From the NCBI RefSeq assembly GCF_013761245.1, contig NZ_JACDUT010000013.1, positions 19,031 to 83,030 of the forward strand: a DNA stretch of 64,000 bases, written 5' to 3'. Below are positions 9,091 through 17,312 of this stretch, one piece after another. Source of the stretch: Thermaerobacillus caldiproteolyticus. GTDB taxonomy: Bacteria > Bacillota > Bacilli > Bacillales > Anoxybacillaceae. Position 1 is the first letter of the stretch. Every line of letters starts with the position of its first letter. A program made the position numbers and the translations under genes. The notes under the pieces are model-generated. The model ran no database searches. It had not been told where the DNA came from and was given only the letters and a program-made list of their open reading frames with translations.

Positions 9091-9627
9091 ATGAATGTTG
9101 AGACAAAGTACATTATTAGATGGGGTATTCCGGGATGGATCTATATTATTAGCCTAATTTCTTATTTCATCTTTAGTACACCAGAATTATTAGTCAGTCT
9201 AAAAACTAAATATGGTTTAACAATCCTGAGTTTAAGTGCGATTCTTGCAGGGATTGGAGTTCCAGTTGGTTATCTTATCCATCAAATAAGTATGCTTTTT
9301 GGTTTTGTTATAAGTCATAAATGGGACAAGTATTTTAAGGAAGAGTATGACTTAGACAGTAAAATTATTGGTGCTGACAACGGAGAAAAAATTAGAGAAA
9401 GGTATCGTCATTTATTATCACGGGTGCATGAATTAAGAGCACTAAAGTATAGCAATGGGTTATCTATGTTAACGGTTGTAGCTATACTATATTTGTATTC
9501 AAATACATTAGCTGGCTTAATTATTTCAGCCATTAATTTTTTATTCGTAATAATTGTCCACGTTAATCAAAAATATTTCGAAGCAAACTTAAAATTTTTT
9601 ATAAAAAGAACTATCGAGCGCCATTAA
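9091..9627 (+). CDS. Hypothetical membrane protein, about four helices
   Basis: A 178-residue protein with predicted membrane segments at about residues 14-30, 43-65, 123-140 and 143-160, and a charged loop in between (about 70-118) rich in Lys, Asp and Arg. I do not recognise the family. ATG at 9091 follows GGTGATGATAT, a weak ribosome site. It stands alone: decayed DNA lies on both sides. The stop codon TAA at 9625 is the loop of the following hairpin terminator. It is low in G+C and probably part of the acquired material. Confidence 0.6.
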   Translation: MNVETKYIIRWGIPGWIYIISLISYFIFSTPELLVSLKTKYGLTILSLSAILAGIGVPVGYLIHQISMLFGFVISHKWDKYFKEEYDLDSKIIGADNGEKIRERYRHLLSRVHELRALKYSNGLSMLTVVAILYLYSNTLAGLIISAINFLFVIIVHVNQKYFEANLKFFIKRTIERH

Positions 9628-9646
9628 TGGCGCTTTTGCTTTTTTC
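9617..9646 (+). terminator. Terminator with the stop codon in its loop
   Basis: AGCGCCA / TGGCGCT forms a seven-base stem around the loop TTAA, followed by TTTGCTTTTTT. The preceding gene stops at the TAA of the loop. Confidence 0.85.
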
Positions 9647-9649
9647 TCG

Positions 9650-9915
9650 GAGGGCCGAGCAAGCCTAAACTTTGTTCCAATCCGACTGAGGAAGGTATTA
9701 TGCATAGCACAAAGAACAACAAGATAAGGCAGAGCGACATCGATATTACGATGAACGTATTTGTGATAAGAAAGCGCGTGAGTTTTACCATAGCAGCACG
9801 TACAGGAAGCAGTGTTGATGCCAGAACCGGTCTTAAGAAGAAGCGAATCACGTCAGCAGATGTTGATATTGTTTCTGTTAAGATAGATTGGTCGTTACGC
9901 TTATCATTGAGCAAC
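9650..9915 (+). pseudogene. Decayed HNH endonuclease gene (phage type)
   Basis: Pieces of a small phage HNH endonuclease can be read in different frames: RHRYYDERICDKKAREFYHS near 9735-9795, and KKRITSADVDIV with KIDWSLRLSLSN near 9838-9915, which resemble the sequence around the His-containing motif of these proteins. The zinc-binding CxxC motifs and the HNH core are not readable as a single frame, so several indels have destroyed the gene. HNH genes of this sort usually sit beside phage terminase genes, in line with other phage debris here. Confidence 0.6.
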
Positions 9916-10004
9916 GTGCATATGAATATGTTGATCGGCCATTAACACCAGAAGAGGAATTGCAACAATTAAAAGAACGAATAACACTGATGCAGCAAGC
10001 ATGA
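9907..10004 (+). pseudogene. Fragment of a phage-like gene, 3' end
   Basis: A short frame ending at TGA 10002 encodes IEQRAYEYVDRPLTPEEELQ followed by a helical tail. It has no start and continues directly from the HNH remnant. I cannot name the family; its position and style suggest a phage structural or regulatory gene. Confidence 0.3.
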
Positions 10005-10316
10005 GACGACTTGCGATCAGGAGGTATGTAAGAGGGCTGTAGATTTTGGACAAGCGGCATATTTAGTACAACGTATTTCTAGACGGAGCATATACTTATG
10101 ACTTGTGATTAGCAGACGGCCGGACTTGAAAGAGAGGATTGGCGCTTACTTGAGAGAAAATGGACGACAAGATTTAAGTACACAATAGGAATCGTGAAGT
10201 AATGCTTGTTCAACTAAATGACAGGTTAGATGAAGAAGGGAGTTCAGCATAAGAGTATGTTATTATAGGTAAAAACAGTGGCAGTTAAGGTGAAAGTAAT
10301 GAAAAGGGTGAAGAAA
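10005..10316. other. Decayed region before the DUF5946-like gene
   Basis: About 310 bases with many stop codons in every frame. A short piece, MLVQLNDRLDEEGSSA near 10200-10251, looks like the tail of a small phage protein. No intact gene seen. Confidence 0.35.
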
Positions 10317-10814
10317 ATGAATGAACAGATTATCAAATGCCCTGGTTGCGGGCTAATGCTACCCGATCAATGAATAGAATTGCCGTATCGTTTTAATGCG
10401 ACGGGAGAATGTTACCAAAAATACAGTGAACTTAGCCTGTATACGATGAGTAAACAAGACATCGATTTTGTGCATCAGCACGCTATCGATGCATACAGTG
10501 CACAGCACGCAGGCGGTGGTATGAAAAATATCACAATTGCTTTTTCATTAATTGGATTATATTATGCGGTTGAGCTTGGTTACACTGGAAAACAAGTGCA
10601 GCGAGTGCATATGCTGCTTAGTCGACGAAAATATAACTGGCCGTCGTTACAACTCCCCAGCAAGCCCTATTCACTAACTGTTAATGACGTTTTGAAAGAG
10701 CAACCAGGGAAAAATCGAGATGCTATGCTTAGAGAATGGATATATGATGTGTGGCAGTGTTGGGAACATCAACACAACTGGGTAAAGAATATTTCACAAT
10801 CTTTGTTAAAATAG
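10317..10814 (+). pseudogene. DUF5946-like gene interrupted by an in-frame TGA
   Basis: ATG at 10317, behind AAAAGGGTGAAG, begins MNEQIIKCPGCGLMLPDQ with a CPxCG zinc-knuckle motif, then meets TGA at 10371. The same frame continues without interruption for 146 codons with conserved-looking features of DUF5946 proteins: the Tyr/Cys stretch GECYQKYSEL, and the histidine-rich HAIDAYSAQH. A single base substitution would restore a 165-residue protein. Translation could restart at TTG 10380, but that product lacks the CPxCG motif. It may be a young pseudogene or an assembly error. Function of the family is unknown to me. Confidence 0.65.
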
Positions 10815-10863
10815 ATTGATCTAAAAAATACTCTTATAGAACTAACGAGCTAGTTGAAGAACA

Positions 10864-10895
10864 GGTCAACATTGAAAAGATGTTGACCTTTTTGT
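10864..10895 (+). terminator. Terminator after the DUF5946-like gene
   Basis: GGTCAACAT / ATGTTGACC, a nine-base perfect stem with a seven-base loop, followed by TTTTTGTTTT. Confidence 0.85.
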
Positions 10896-11287
10896 TTTGC
10901 ATTAGGACGATACAGTGTCATAAGTACTGCTTTATAAAGCATCCTCCTCTTAAAATAGTGGGTAAATATGCTGTGACGTTAAAAGGAGGAAAGCGGGGTA
11001 CCTGTAAAATTATCAAATCTCTATAAAAAGTTAAACCGGCGGTGGCTGCGTTTGCAGTTGAGAAAAAGATTAGAACAGCATCTTAATTTTTGAGGTTTGG
11101 CAGTGGTGTATGTGTTGATTCTTCAGGAATACATGTGGACTTGACGGGAGTTTGCAATAAAAAATAGTATGTGTAAGTTCCAATAAGTAAATATGCATGA
11201 ATGAAAATTTTGTTATATCTGAAACCATTTTTCCAAAAAATGCGTATAAAAATGTGTAATATGATGGAAAAGCGAGGGGTTGACATC
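10896..11287. other. Intergenic region, no supported gene
   Basis: Contains a AAAAGGAGG ribosome-site-like sequence near 10981 followed by a short frame encoding the very basic stretch KLSNLYKKLNRRWLRLQLRK, but it has no start codon at the right distance. Probably debris. Confidence 0.3.
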
Positions 11288-11551
11288 ATGTCTAGCAATG
11301 ATTTAGGAGTGATTATTTTCTTGGGGATTATGGGGTTAACTTCCCTATTCTTAGCATTAAAGTACAATAAAAGTTTTCATTCAAAGTTTGTTGAACAAAA
11401 TTTTGGTTCAGGTGACCAAACCGGAGGCCTTTTTCTTCTAAATGCACTAAGACTTCTCTTACCATATTGGGTTTATAGAATCATTTTAACTTTAATAGGA
11501 ATCTGTTTATTATTTGGAGATTTTATACTTGTTATGAAGTTGAAAAGTTAA
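11288..11551 (+). CDS. Hypothetical small membrane protein
   Basis: An 87-residue protein with two predicted membrane helices, about residues 5-23 and 60-82, separated by a polar segment with HSKFVEQNFGSGDQTGG. I choose ATG at 11288 preceded by GCGAGGGG; an ATG 24 bases upstream is also possible. No family recognised. It lies inside the decayed island and has no obvious operon partner. Confidence 0.5.
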   Translation: MSSNDLGVIIFLGIMGLTSLFLALKYNKSFHSKFVEQNFGSGDQTGGLFLLNALRLLLPYWVYRIILTLIGICLLFGDFILVMKLKS

Positions 11552-11619
11552 ATCAATTTTATATAGTTGAGGATTTTATTAATCTATCTCCTAATTTTTC
11601 TATGCTGTTTAACAAAAAG

Positions 11620-12255
11620 AGAGGATAAATTTCATGCTGGGATTATTACTATACCTATTGCTATGGTTTGTAGTGATGAATATGATGTAGCAGTGTTAAA
11701 AATTCCTGAAAAAGATGGTAGTTGAGCCATTTATACAGCTTCCAAAAGAATGGAAGGTTATGGGGGGAGATGAGATTGTAACTTTTCGTTTACCTCCTCG
11801 GAGTCATAGCAATCCCTTTTTTACCAAATCTATTTTCCAGGATAGTAAGTCAAATCAATAACAATATATCAAATAAGAAGTTTAGAGGGATTAGCATTTA
11901 ATATGGAAACAAAAAGTTCAGAAGAGGAATTAACAAGGAAGATAGTTGTAAAGCTAGAGATCAAAGAAGGAAAAGACATTGAGATGAGTTTCTTATATGG
12001 AGATATGAAAAACCTAGGGTTGTAATAGGAAACAAAATGACAGTTGAGTTTCCTTGGATGCGGAGGAGCCGAGGTTATAGGCTTAAAAAGGAACAAGGTC
12101 ATTATAGGGTGTACAAGTACCAGATTATTCAAGCGGGTGGATTGACCTTGTTCCATTAAGATTTATTTCCACTATTGAAGTGCTTGATACAAAAAATAAA
12201 AAAAGCCAGGACTTCTTTCGGCATATGCAATGGCCTTCTAACTACATGATAACAA
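11620..12255 (+). pseudogene. Decayed gene(s) of unknown identity
   Basis: Several coding-like pieces occur in shifting frames: HAGIITIPIAMVCSDEYDVA (about 11634), PFIQLPKEWKVMGGDEIVTF (about 11727), NMETKSSEEELTRKIVVKLE (about 11900), and PDYSSGWIDLVPLRFISTIE with KNKKSQDFFRHMQWPS (about 12120-12240). Together they look like one or two genes broken by frameshifts. None matches a family I know. No frame here has both a start and a ribosome site for a protein longer than about 50 residues. Confidence 0.4.
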
Positions 12256-12265
12256 CAAGGGGGGA

Positions 12266-12571
12266 GTGGGGAAACGATTTTCTCAATTGTCGTTTTTACG
12301 CGATACGAACGGAGAAAAAACAAACGAAGCAATCGAGACAGCGTTTGAAAAATATCGCATGTATATGCTGACGATTCCGGGCGAATTCCTGTCACGCGTG
12401 GCACAAACGTACTCTCTCGTGCTGCCAAGCGACACGAATGCTTTTTATTCATCTACAGAAAACGCGGCAATCAAAAAAGCAGACTTCGAACGAGAACGTG
12501 ATGAGCACATGGAGAGAATATGCAGTGAGGTCAATAAACTCAATGCAATCGAGAGGGGAATAAATCATTAA
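12266..12571 (+). pseudogene. ArpU-like phage transcriptional regulator, truncated
   Basis: The 101-residue frame resembles the N-terminal two-thirds of ArpU-family regulators of phage late genes: QLSFLRDTNGEKTNEAIETA, then KYRMYMLTIP, LVLPSDTN and SSTENAAIKKADFERERD. The usual C-terminal helix-turn-helix part is absent: the frame ends just where the sigma-70 region 4-like segment should start. GTG at 12266 is too close to the GGGGGGA upstream for normal initiation, so the true start may also be lost; TTG at 12287 is another choice. It supports an old prophage in this interval. Confidence 0.6.
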
Positions 12572-12725
12572 ACGATACACGTCCTTAGAAGCATTTCTTC
12601 ATTAGATAAGCGATATATCGGTTAAAATACATTCATAGATAAATGTTGGTCATGATTTCTTTAATAGTCTTAGTATTATTTCACGATCGCCTTCTGGGTT
12701 TATGGATTCTGAATGTTTATTGTTC

Positions 12726-12755
12726 TATAAAATGGGGATGCATCCCCATTTTATA
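12726..12755 (-). terminator. Terminator of the cheW-mcp transcript
   Basis: A perfect 15-base inverted repeat (TATAAAATGGGGATG and its complement) ends the minus-strand operon; the stop codon of the chemoreceptor gene lies in one arm. T-rich flanks allow action on both strands. Confidence 0.75.
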
Positions 12756-14025
12756 GGTTAAATTTATGAACCACTTCTCGCAATTCTTCTGCCATCGTTG
12801 CAAGCATTTTTGCTGAAGAAGTAATTTCCTCCATCGAGGCCAGCTGCTCTTCTGTAGAAGCAGCAACTTCTTCAGATGTAGCTGCATTTTCTCTTGCAAT
12901 CGCCGTAAGCTCATGCGCTGTCGATGTTACTTCTTGTACTCCTGCAGAAATTTGTTGAGCGGTTGCAGAAATTTCTTCTATTTGTGGCGCAATATCTTTC
13001 ATATTTTGAACGATTTGTGCAAACTTCTCAGCTGTTTCTTTTGATGTTTCAAGACCACTTTCTACGTTTTTCGAAACTTCCGACATAGATTTTACAGAGT
13101 TTTCTGTGTCATATTGGATTTTTGTAATTAAGTCGGCTATTTGTTTTGCTGATGTTTGCGATTGTTCAGCAAGTTTTCGTACTTCATCAGCTACGACTGC
13201 AAAGCCTTTTCCGTGTTCTCCCGCTCTTGCTGCTTCAATTGCTGCATTTAAAGCAAGAAGGTTTGTTTGATCGGCAATTCCACTAATCACATCAAGAATT
13301 TTGCTAATCTCTTTTGAACGTTCATATAAAGACTTAACTATTTTGTCAGATTCGATAACCGCTGTGTAGATTGAATTCATTTGCTCAACTGTACGTACAA
13401 CAGAATTTCCGCCATCTTCAGCTTGTTGAGTAGTTTGTTTTGCGAGCTCTGTAACCTGATTAGAACTATCGGCAACCCGGATAATTCCTTGTGCAATTTC
13501 TTCTAACGAAGTAACATTTCGCTCAATTTGATTCGTTTGCGTTTCAGCTCCGCTTGCCACTTGCTGAATCGCAGAAGAGACTTGTTCCGTTGCTGCTGTT
13601 GTCTGATCTGCGCTTGCTGTTAATTCCTCTGAAGATGCAGCTACTTGTTCCGCTGTATTTCTTACTTCACCAACGATATTTCGCAAGTTTGAAATCATTT
13701 CATTCATTGATTGAGTTAATTGACCAATCTCATCGTTTGATTTTGTTTCAAGCAGTTTTGCTGATAAATCTCCTTCTGCTACCATTTTCATACGTTCTAC
13801 TACCTGGGAAAGCGGTTTTACAATCATGTTGGAAAGGACAATGGAAATCGCCAAGCTGAGAATAATAGAAATAATAGTGAGGGTTACTATAAAGGTATGT
13901 CCGTTTTCTGTTCCATTCGCAGTTAACTGATTAAGTTCTTTTAAACCTAAAATTGACACGATGGTAAACAATAAAATAACAACGAAAAATCCACTAATAA
14001 TTTTTAATCGAAGGCTCTTCATCAT
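12751..14025 (-). CDS. Methyl-accepting chemotaxis protein with almost no extracellular domain
   Basis: A chemoreceptor that would control the CheA kinase through CheW. In its 424 residues I see a first membrane helix (about 8-28), only about 17 residues outside, a second helix (about 46-66), a HAMP domain (about 67-120) and a long signalling coiled coil. The hairpin tip is intact around [20 protein letters not shown] and [20 protein letters not shown]. The normal ligand-binding domain is missing, so it may sense through the membrane or cytosol. The start ATG overlaps the cheW stop (ATGA), indicating translational coupling. The pair lies behind a c-di-GMP riboswitch. An energy- or membrane-state sensing role is only a guess. 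Confidence 0.9.
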   Translation of the reverse strand: MMKSLRLKIISGFFVVILLFTIVSILGLKELNQLTANGTENGHTFIVTLTIISIILSLAISIVLSNMIVKPLSQVVERMKMVAEGDLSAKLLETKSNDEIGQLTQSMNEMISNLRNIVGEVRNTAEQVAASSEELTASADQTTAATEQVSSAIQQVASGAETQTNQIERNVTSLEEIAQGIIRVADSSNQVTELAKQTTQQAEDGGNSVVRTVEQMNSIYTAVIESDKIVKSLYERSKEISKILDVISGIADQTNLLALNAAIEAARAGEHGKGFAVVADEVRKLAEQSQTSAKQIADLITKIQYDTENSVKSMSEVSKNVESGLETSKETAEKFAQIVQNMKDIAPQIEEISATAQQISAGVQEVTSTAHELTAIARENAATSEEVAASTEEQLASMEEITSSAKMLATMAEELREVVHKFNL

Positions 14026-14513
14026 TCATCCTCCACTCCTAGGTTTTCTTTCAGCTCTTTTAGCTGCTCTAAATAAATGAGTTCATCATTGCCTAACAAT
14101 TTTTCTACATCTAATAGGATTAAAATTTGATTTTCTAATTTTGCTATTCCATATAAAAAATCGATTTTTTTGTTTTGGGTAATAGTAGGCGTAGGTTGAA
14201 TTTGTTCTCCGGCGATATCCATTACTTCATTTGCGGCATCGACAATAAGCCCTACATCTATCTCCTTGATTGTTACTACTACTAATCTCGTTTGATCAGT
14301 ATACGAATTCGATTCTATTGAAAGGCGTTGGCGTAAATCGATTACAGGAATCACATTTCCACGCAGATTCATAATCCCTTTGACATAGGGGGGAGTATGA
14401 GGAAGGACTGTGATACTTTGCAATCGCTCAATAGAACGAACTTGGTGAATATCAATTCCAAATTGTTCGTTATGTAGTTTGATAACGACACATTTTATGT
14501 TCTGCTCCATCAT
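14022..14513 (-). CDS. CheW-like chemotaxis coupling protein
   Basis: A 163-residue single-domain CheW homologue that would link the adjacent chemoreceptor to a CheA kinase. Recognisable family segments are [18 protein letters not shown], the [18 protein letters not shown] core (about 45-65) and [13 protein letters not shown]. No response-regulator domain is attached, so it is not CheV. Three start codons stand in a row (GTG 14516, ATG 14513, ATG 14510) behind AAAGGAG; 14513 has the best spacing. It is the first gene of a two-gene operon preceded by a c-di-GMP riboswitch and terminator. It is probably an accessory CheW, separate from that of the main flagellar operon. Confidence 0.88.
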   Translation of the reverse strand: MMEQNIKCVVIKLHNEQFGIDIHQVRSIERLQSITVLPHTPPYVKGIMNLRGNVIPVIDLRQRLSIESNSYTDQTRLVVVTIKEIDVGLIVDAANEVMDIAGEQIQPTPTITQNKKIDFLYGIAKLENQILILLDVEKLLGNDELIYLEQLKELKENLGVEDE

Positions 14514-14547
14514 CACAACTCCTTTCTAAATTGTAATTACTTAAACT

Positions 14548-14582
14548 AAAAAACTGTCCTCTAACATCTAAAGAGGACAGTT
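14548..14582 (-). terminator. Riboswitch expression-platform terminator upstream of cheW
   Basis: On the minus strand AACTGTCCTCT pairs with AGAGGACAGTT (11 bases, nine-base loop) and is followed by TTTTTTAG. It lies between the c-di-GMP aptamer and the cheW start, so it probably decides read-through. Confidence 0.85.
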
Positions 14583-14635
14583 GATTAGACAATGATAAGA
14601 GCCTTCTTAAAAAATCATAATGATTCTTCATAAGA

Positions 14636-14716
14636 AGGGCAACTGGCTGGCGTGTCTATTGAAAGTAGATTTAGCCCCTTTAGCTTTGCGTCCTACCCTT
14701 TCGAGTAGTTTGCCGA
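14636..14716 (-). promoter_or_regulatory. Class I cyclic di-GMP riboswitch (GEMM-I) controlling cheW-mcp
   Basis: The minus strand has the GEMM-I landmarks in order: GGCAAACTACTCGAAAGGGT with a GNRA-type CGAAAG region, then GGACGCAAAGCTA, GGGGCTAA, and a closing CCAGTTGCC. GGCAA pairs with TTGCC to close P1; the conserved GACGCAAAGC and the AGCC near the 3' side fit the known aptamer. Downstream come a second hairpin (GCCCTTCTTA / TAAGAAGGC, 14600-14640) and an intrinsic terminator before cheW. The arrangement fits c-di-GMP control of transcription read-through; direction of control is not evident by eye. Confidence 0.9.
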
Positions 14717-14924
14717 TCAATATTAAATTGTTTGTATAAATTTGTAGAAATTTGTCTAATAATACTGCAATAAGATATTAGCAAAGTTTATAGTAAAAAT
14801 GATATAGCTAAATAGAGCTATTTTTTGATATATATTGACAAAACAAATAGTATTGTTGGACTATTAAACAAAAATATTCAGGATATAAGCTGTGTTTCTT
14901 TAGCGTAAAAACGGATGAGATAAA
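14717..14924. other. Promoter region of the riboswitch transcript
   Basis: Very A/T-rich DNA with no gene. The minus-strand promoter for the riboswitch must lie here, but several equally good -10-like sequences are present and I cannot choose one. Confidence 0.4.
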
Positions 14925-14950
14925 GCCTCTTGGTGCCCAAGAGGCTTTTG
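14925..14950 (+). terminator. Orphan terminator-like hairpin
   Basis: GCCTCTT / AAGAGGC with a seven-base loop and TTTTG. No gene is seen just before it on this strand. Confidence 0.6.
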
Positions 14951-14992
14951 CTGTGTGTGCTCTTTTTAATAACGTGGTTATGTAAAGAAACT

Positions 14993-15022
14993 AACGAGAT
15001 CTGTATAAGATCTCGTTTTTGT
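14993..15022 (+). terminator. Orphan terminator-like hairpin
   Basis: AACGAGATC / GATCTCGTT with a seven-base loop and TTTTTG. It stands at the 3' end of the metal permease remnant on the other strand and without an obvious gene on this one. Confidence 0.6.
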
Positions 15023-15109
15023 TTTGAGATTCTTCACTTTTTACAGATGTCATACAGAAAATGAGGTCTGGTGCAAATATAATGACATCTTGAAAACAAG
15101 ATCTCACTT

Positions 15110-15681
15110 CTAAGATTTTATTAATGTATTTTTTGCAAGAGAACTACAACTGTTTTCTGCTGAGGCGACTGCATTTCCAAAGGGCCTAATGGTTGCGCCA
15201 CGAGGGGTACCTAGCTTACAAGAAGATGTAAGTCCTAGAAACATCCTAATGATACCAATTGTCATGCTAGAGAGATCACTTGTAAAGGCTGTATCCTCGT
15301 TGAAGGTTAATACGTACATATGACGGTGGGATACAATATATAAGACTGATAATGCAGTTGTTCTTTGCTGATTGTAATAATAGACCTAAATAGGTTTGAT
15401 TCGGACTCATGAGAACAAGTGCTAGAGATAATCCTGCGGCCATAAGGATCGCAACAGACACTTCTGAATATGTTCGATAGGCATTACTCATATATTCAAT
15501 GACAAGTGCACCAACAATGATGACAAGAATAGTGACCATATTTATTAAGCCAAGCGCACCTCCACTAGGGAAATGTGAGATAGTGTATCAGCCATTAAGG
15601 ACTGCCGCCGGGAGTTATAACGGCAATGAATCCATCAGCCCAAAATGCTCGTTGCATGAACCCAAAGTGAAGCATCTCCAT
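15110..15681 (-). pseudogene. Broken metal-ion ABC transporter permease (ZnuB/MntB type)
   Basis: Read on the minus strand, the pieces follow the order of an ABC-3 family zinc/manganese permease: MEMLHFGFMQRAFWADGF at the N-terminus (ATG 15681), MADTLSHISL near 15605, VTILVIIVGALVIEYMSNAY with YSEVSVAILMAAGLSLALVL (15420-15539), and MYVLTFNEDTAF (15290-15319) before a scrambled C-terminus. Stops and frameshifts separate them and internal helices are missing. The partner ATPase and binding-protein genes are not present. It is a dead gene; the original substrate was probably Zn or Mn. Confidence 0.75.
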
Positions 15682-15833
15682 TGGGTGTTTTCCTTTCATG
15701 CGACAGGGAGCATTGCATTGGTTAGGAAGCGGTGCTTTTCTTGTTGAAGTAATAGGCAGTAAAGTCGAAGGAGGATAATCTTTAAAGAACGAGAAATGTT
15801 AATGGTAAAAAATAGTGATCGATGGTGGGATCA

Positions 15834-16400
15834 ATGAAAATAAGAGATATTTTTAGTGATTTACCAACACTTGAAACAGAGAGACTTATCCTTCGTAAAT
15901 TTACTTTAGATGATGTAGAGAATATGTTTGGTTATGCTTCTAAACCAGAAGTATCAAGATTTGTACCTTGGGAGGCGCATCGCTCCGTTGAAGACTCATA
16001 TAATTTTATAAACTATATCCTAAAGCAATATGAAGTGGGAAAGTTAGCTCTTTGGGCAATAGCGTTAAAGGAGAATAATAAAGTAATTGGTACAATTGAT
16101 TTTGTTGATTGGTCTCCAAGTCATTATCGTGCTGAGATTGGATTTATACTATCGAAGGATTATTGGGGAAAAGGTCTGAATGTTGAGGCTGGAAAAAAAG
16201 TAATTCAATTCGGTTTTAATAGAATGGAGCTAAACAAAATTGAAGCTCCTTGTATGGTTGAAAATGCTCGTTCTCAAAGGGTTTTACAAAAGTTAGGGAT
16301 GAAGTTGGAAGGAATATTACGGGAAAAATATTTTATAAAAGGAAAGTTTCGTGATATGGCTGTTTATTCAATTCTCAAAAATGAGTATAAAAATAAATGA
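15834..16400 (+). CDS. GNAT family N-acetyltransferase (RimJ/RimL type)
   Basis: A 188-residue acetyltransferase that would use acetyl-CoA on a protein N-terminus or small amine. The N-terminal LPTLETERLILRKFTLDD is typical of the RimJ/RimL branch; YWGKGLNVEAGKKVIQFGF is the acetyl-CoA-binding motif A, and NARSQRVLQKLGMKLEG is motif B. ATG at 15834 is favoured by homology and follows GGTGGGA; an in-frame ATG at 15822 adds four residues. The gene looks intact although flanked by a dead permease and an IS66 fragment. Substrate unknown. Confidence 0.82.
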   Translation: MKIRDIFSDLPTLETERLILRKFTLDDVENMFGYASKPEVSRFVPWEAHRSVEDSYNFINYILKQYEVGKLALWAIALKENNKVIGTIDFVDWSPSHYRAEIGFILSKDYWGKGLNVEAGKKVIQFGFNRMELNKIEAPCMVENARSQRVLQKLGMKLEGILREKYFIKGKFRDMAVYSILKNEYKNK

Positions 16401-16605
16401 ATGCATATCTTCGTCGGGATCGCGATGTCCCATTTGACAGCCAGCCGAGCCGGGCGAGATTCGTGGATGGTGAAGGTGAAACAGAAAATCTCAGGGATGT
16501 TTTGCCAAGAAAATGTATGTCTTCTGTCGGATCGGAAGCATCATCTCGATGTTGCGAAACAGGAAAAAAGGATATTAGAAAATCGCTCAGCAAATGATGA
16601 CTATT
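16397..16605 (+). pseudogene. IS66-family transposase, C-terminal remnant
   Basis: Across several frames one reads DVPFDSQPSRARF, then MVKVKQKISGMF, then FCRIGSIISMLRNRKK. These correspond to the end of IS66 transposases (typically VPFDNNQAERD, KVKQKISG, FCRIRS). At least two frameshifts are present and the remainder of the element is gone. The terminator just downstream may have come with it. Confidence 0.75.
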
Positions 16606-16608
16606 CTT

Positions 16609-16646
16609 AACAGGGGGTTTTTGTATTGAAAACGCCCTGTTTTTGT
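16609..16646 (+). terminator. Terminator after the IS66 remnant
   Basis: AACAGGG...GTTTTT and its partner AAAAC...CCCTGTT form an interrupted 12-base stem followed by TTTTTG. Confidence 0.7.
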
Positions 16647-16703
16647 TGCATTTTTGTAGGCTGGCTTGGCAGTAATGGGATGAGTAGCTATCTTTCAGAA
16701 TCT

Positions 16704-16729
16704 GCTTTGTTAAAATTTAATGTTGATTT
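16704..16729 (+). repeat. 26-base repeat, copy 2
   Basis: GCTTTGTTAAAATTTAATGT and the following GATTT; 24 of 26 bases match the copy at 7634-7659. Confidence 0.45.
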
Positions 16730-16814
16730 ATTAGTAAATATAGGTATAATTGGCTTGAAATGAAACTTTTTAGCATTTAAATTGTAAAACTGGGATTAAA
16801 GGGAGGTGTTTTTG

Positions 16815-17072
16815 ATGAGAAGGTTTATTTTATTTGCGATTAGTTCTATACTTCTATTTTCAATGTTCCAAGTTTTATCAGGATGGATTTTAACATTAAT
16901 GTATACCCCTAATATGTCAGATGCTTGGAGTAAAAATGCTGGTTTACCGCAAGAAGTTGTGTTCGGTGGAAGTGATTTTATGCCTACGCTTTTAGTCGCT
17001 ATTATTTCCGCTACAATAGCATTTTTTATGTCAAAAAGGGGTGTCTTCTTCAATTACTGGTGTAACCGATGA
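16815..17072 (+). CDS. Hypothetical small membrane protein
   Basis: An 85-residue protein starting with ATG at 16815 behind GGGAGGTG. A first hydrophobic segment covers about residues 4-30 and a second about 55-73, with a polar stretch containing MSDAWSKNAGLPQEVVFGGS between them; both ends would lie on the same side of the membrane. It resembles small uncharacterised Bacillus membrane proteins but I cannot name it. It stands between two IS remnants and looks intact. Confidence 0.5.
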   Translation: MRRFILFAISSILLFSMFQVLSGWILTLMYTPNMSDAWSKNAGLPQEVVFGGSDFMPTLLVAIISATIAFFMSKRGVFFNYWCNR

Positions 17073-17108
17073 GAGAAATTAGTTCTTGCGGTCTTTTGGT
17101 GAATGATC

Positions 17109-17312
17109 TCATAAGATTTCCATAGAAACTTTTATTATTTTAAATAATAAAGACTGTAAAGAACCTGTTTTTCTAACTAGGCTGTACATCATTCGTTTCA
17201 TTGTTTTCAACTGGTTAATTTGTCCTTTTAGTACATCATTGCTGTGCAGAAGAAGAAAAGCATGTTTGATAGCCTGCAAATTATTATGCAAGCGTAAATG
17301 GCTGTTTTGCAT
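17109..17312 (-). pseudogene. ISL3-family-like transposase, C-terminal remnant
   Basis: The minus strand encodes SNDVLKGQINQLKTMKRMMY, which corresponds to the conserved end of ISL3-type transposases (SNG-x-EG-x-VN-RLK-x-IKR-x-MYG). The DDE catalytic residues and the N-terminal zinc finger are absent. Frame continues only about 67 codons. Confidence 0.6.

Noticed and set aside
9700..9945. An intact 81-residue gene at 9700-9945
   Set aside because: Its residues match parts of HNH endonucleases only in pieces and in more than one frame, so it is decayed sequence.
10317..10373. Selenocysteine reading of TGA 10371
   Set aside because: There is no Sec-dependent family with this position and no SECIS-like hairpin right after the codon; the formate dehydrogenase in the window also uses Cys.
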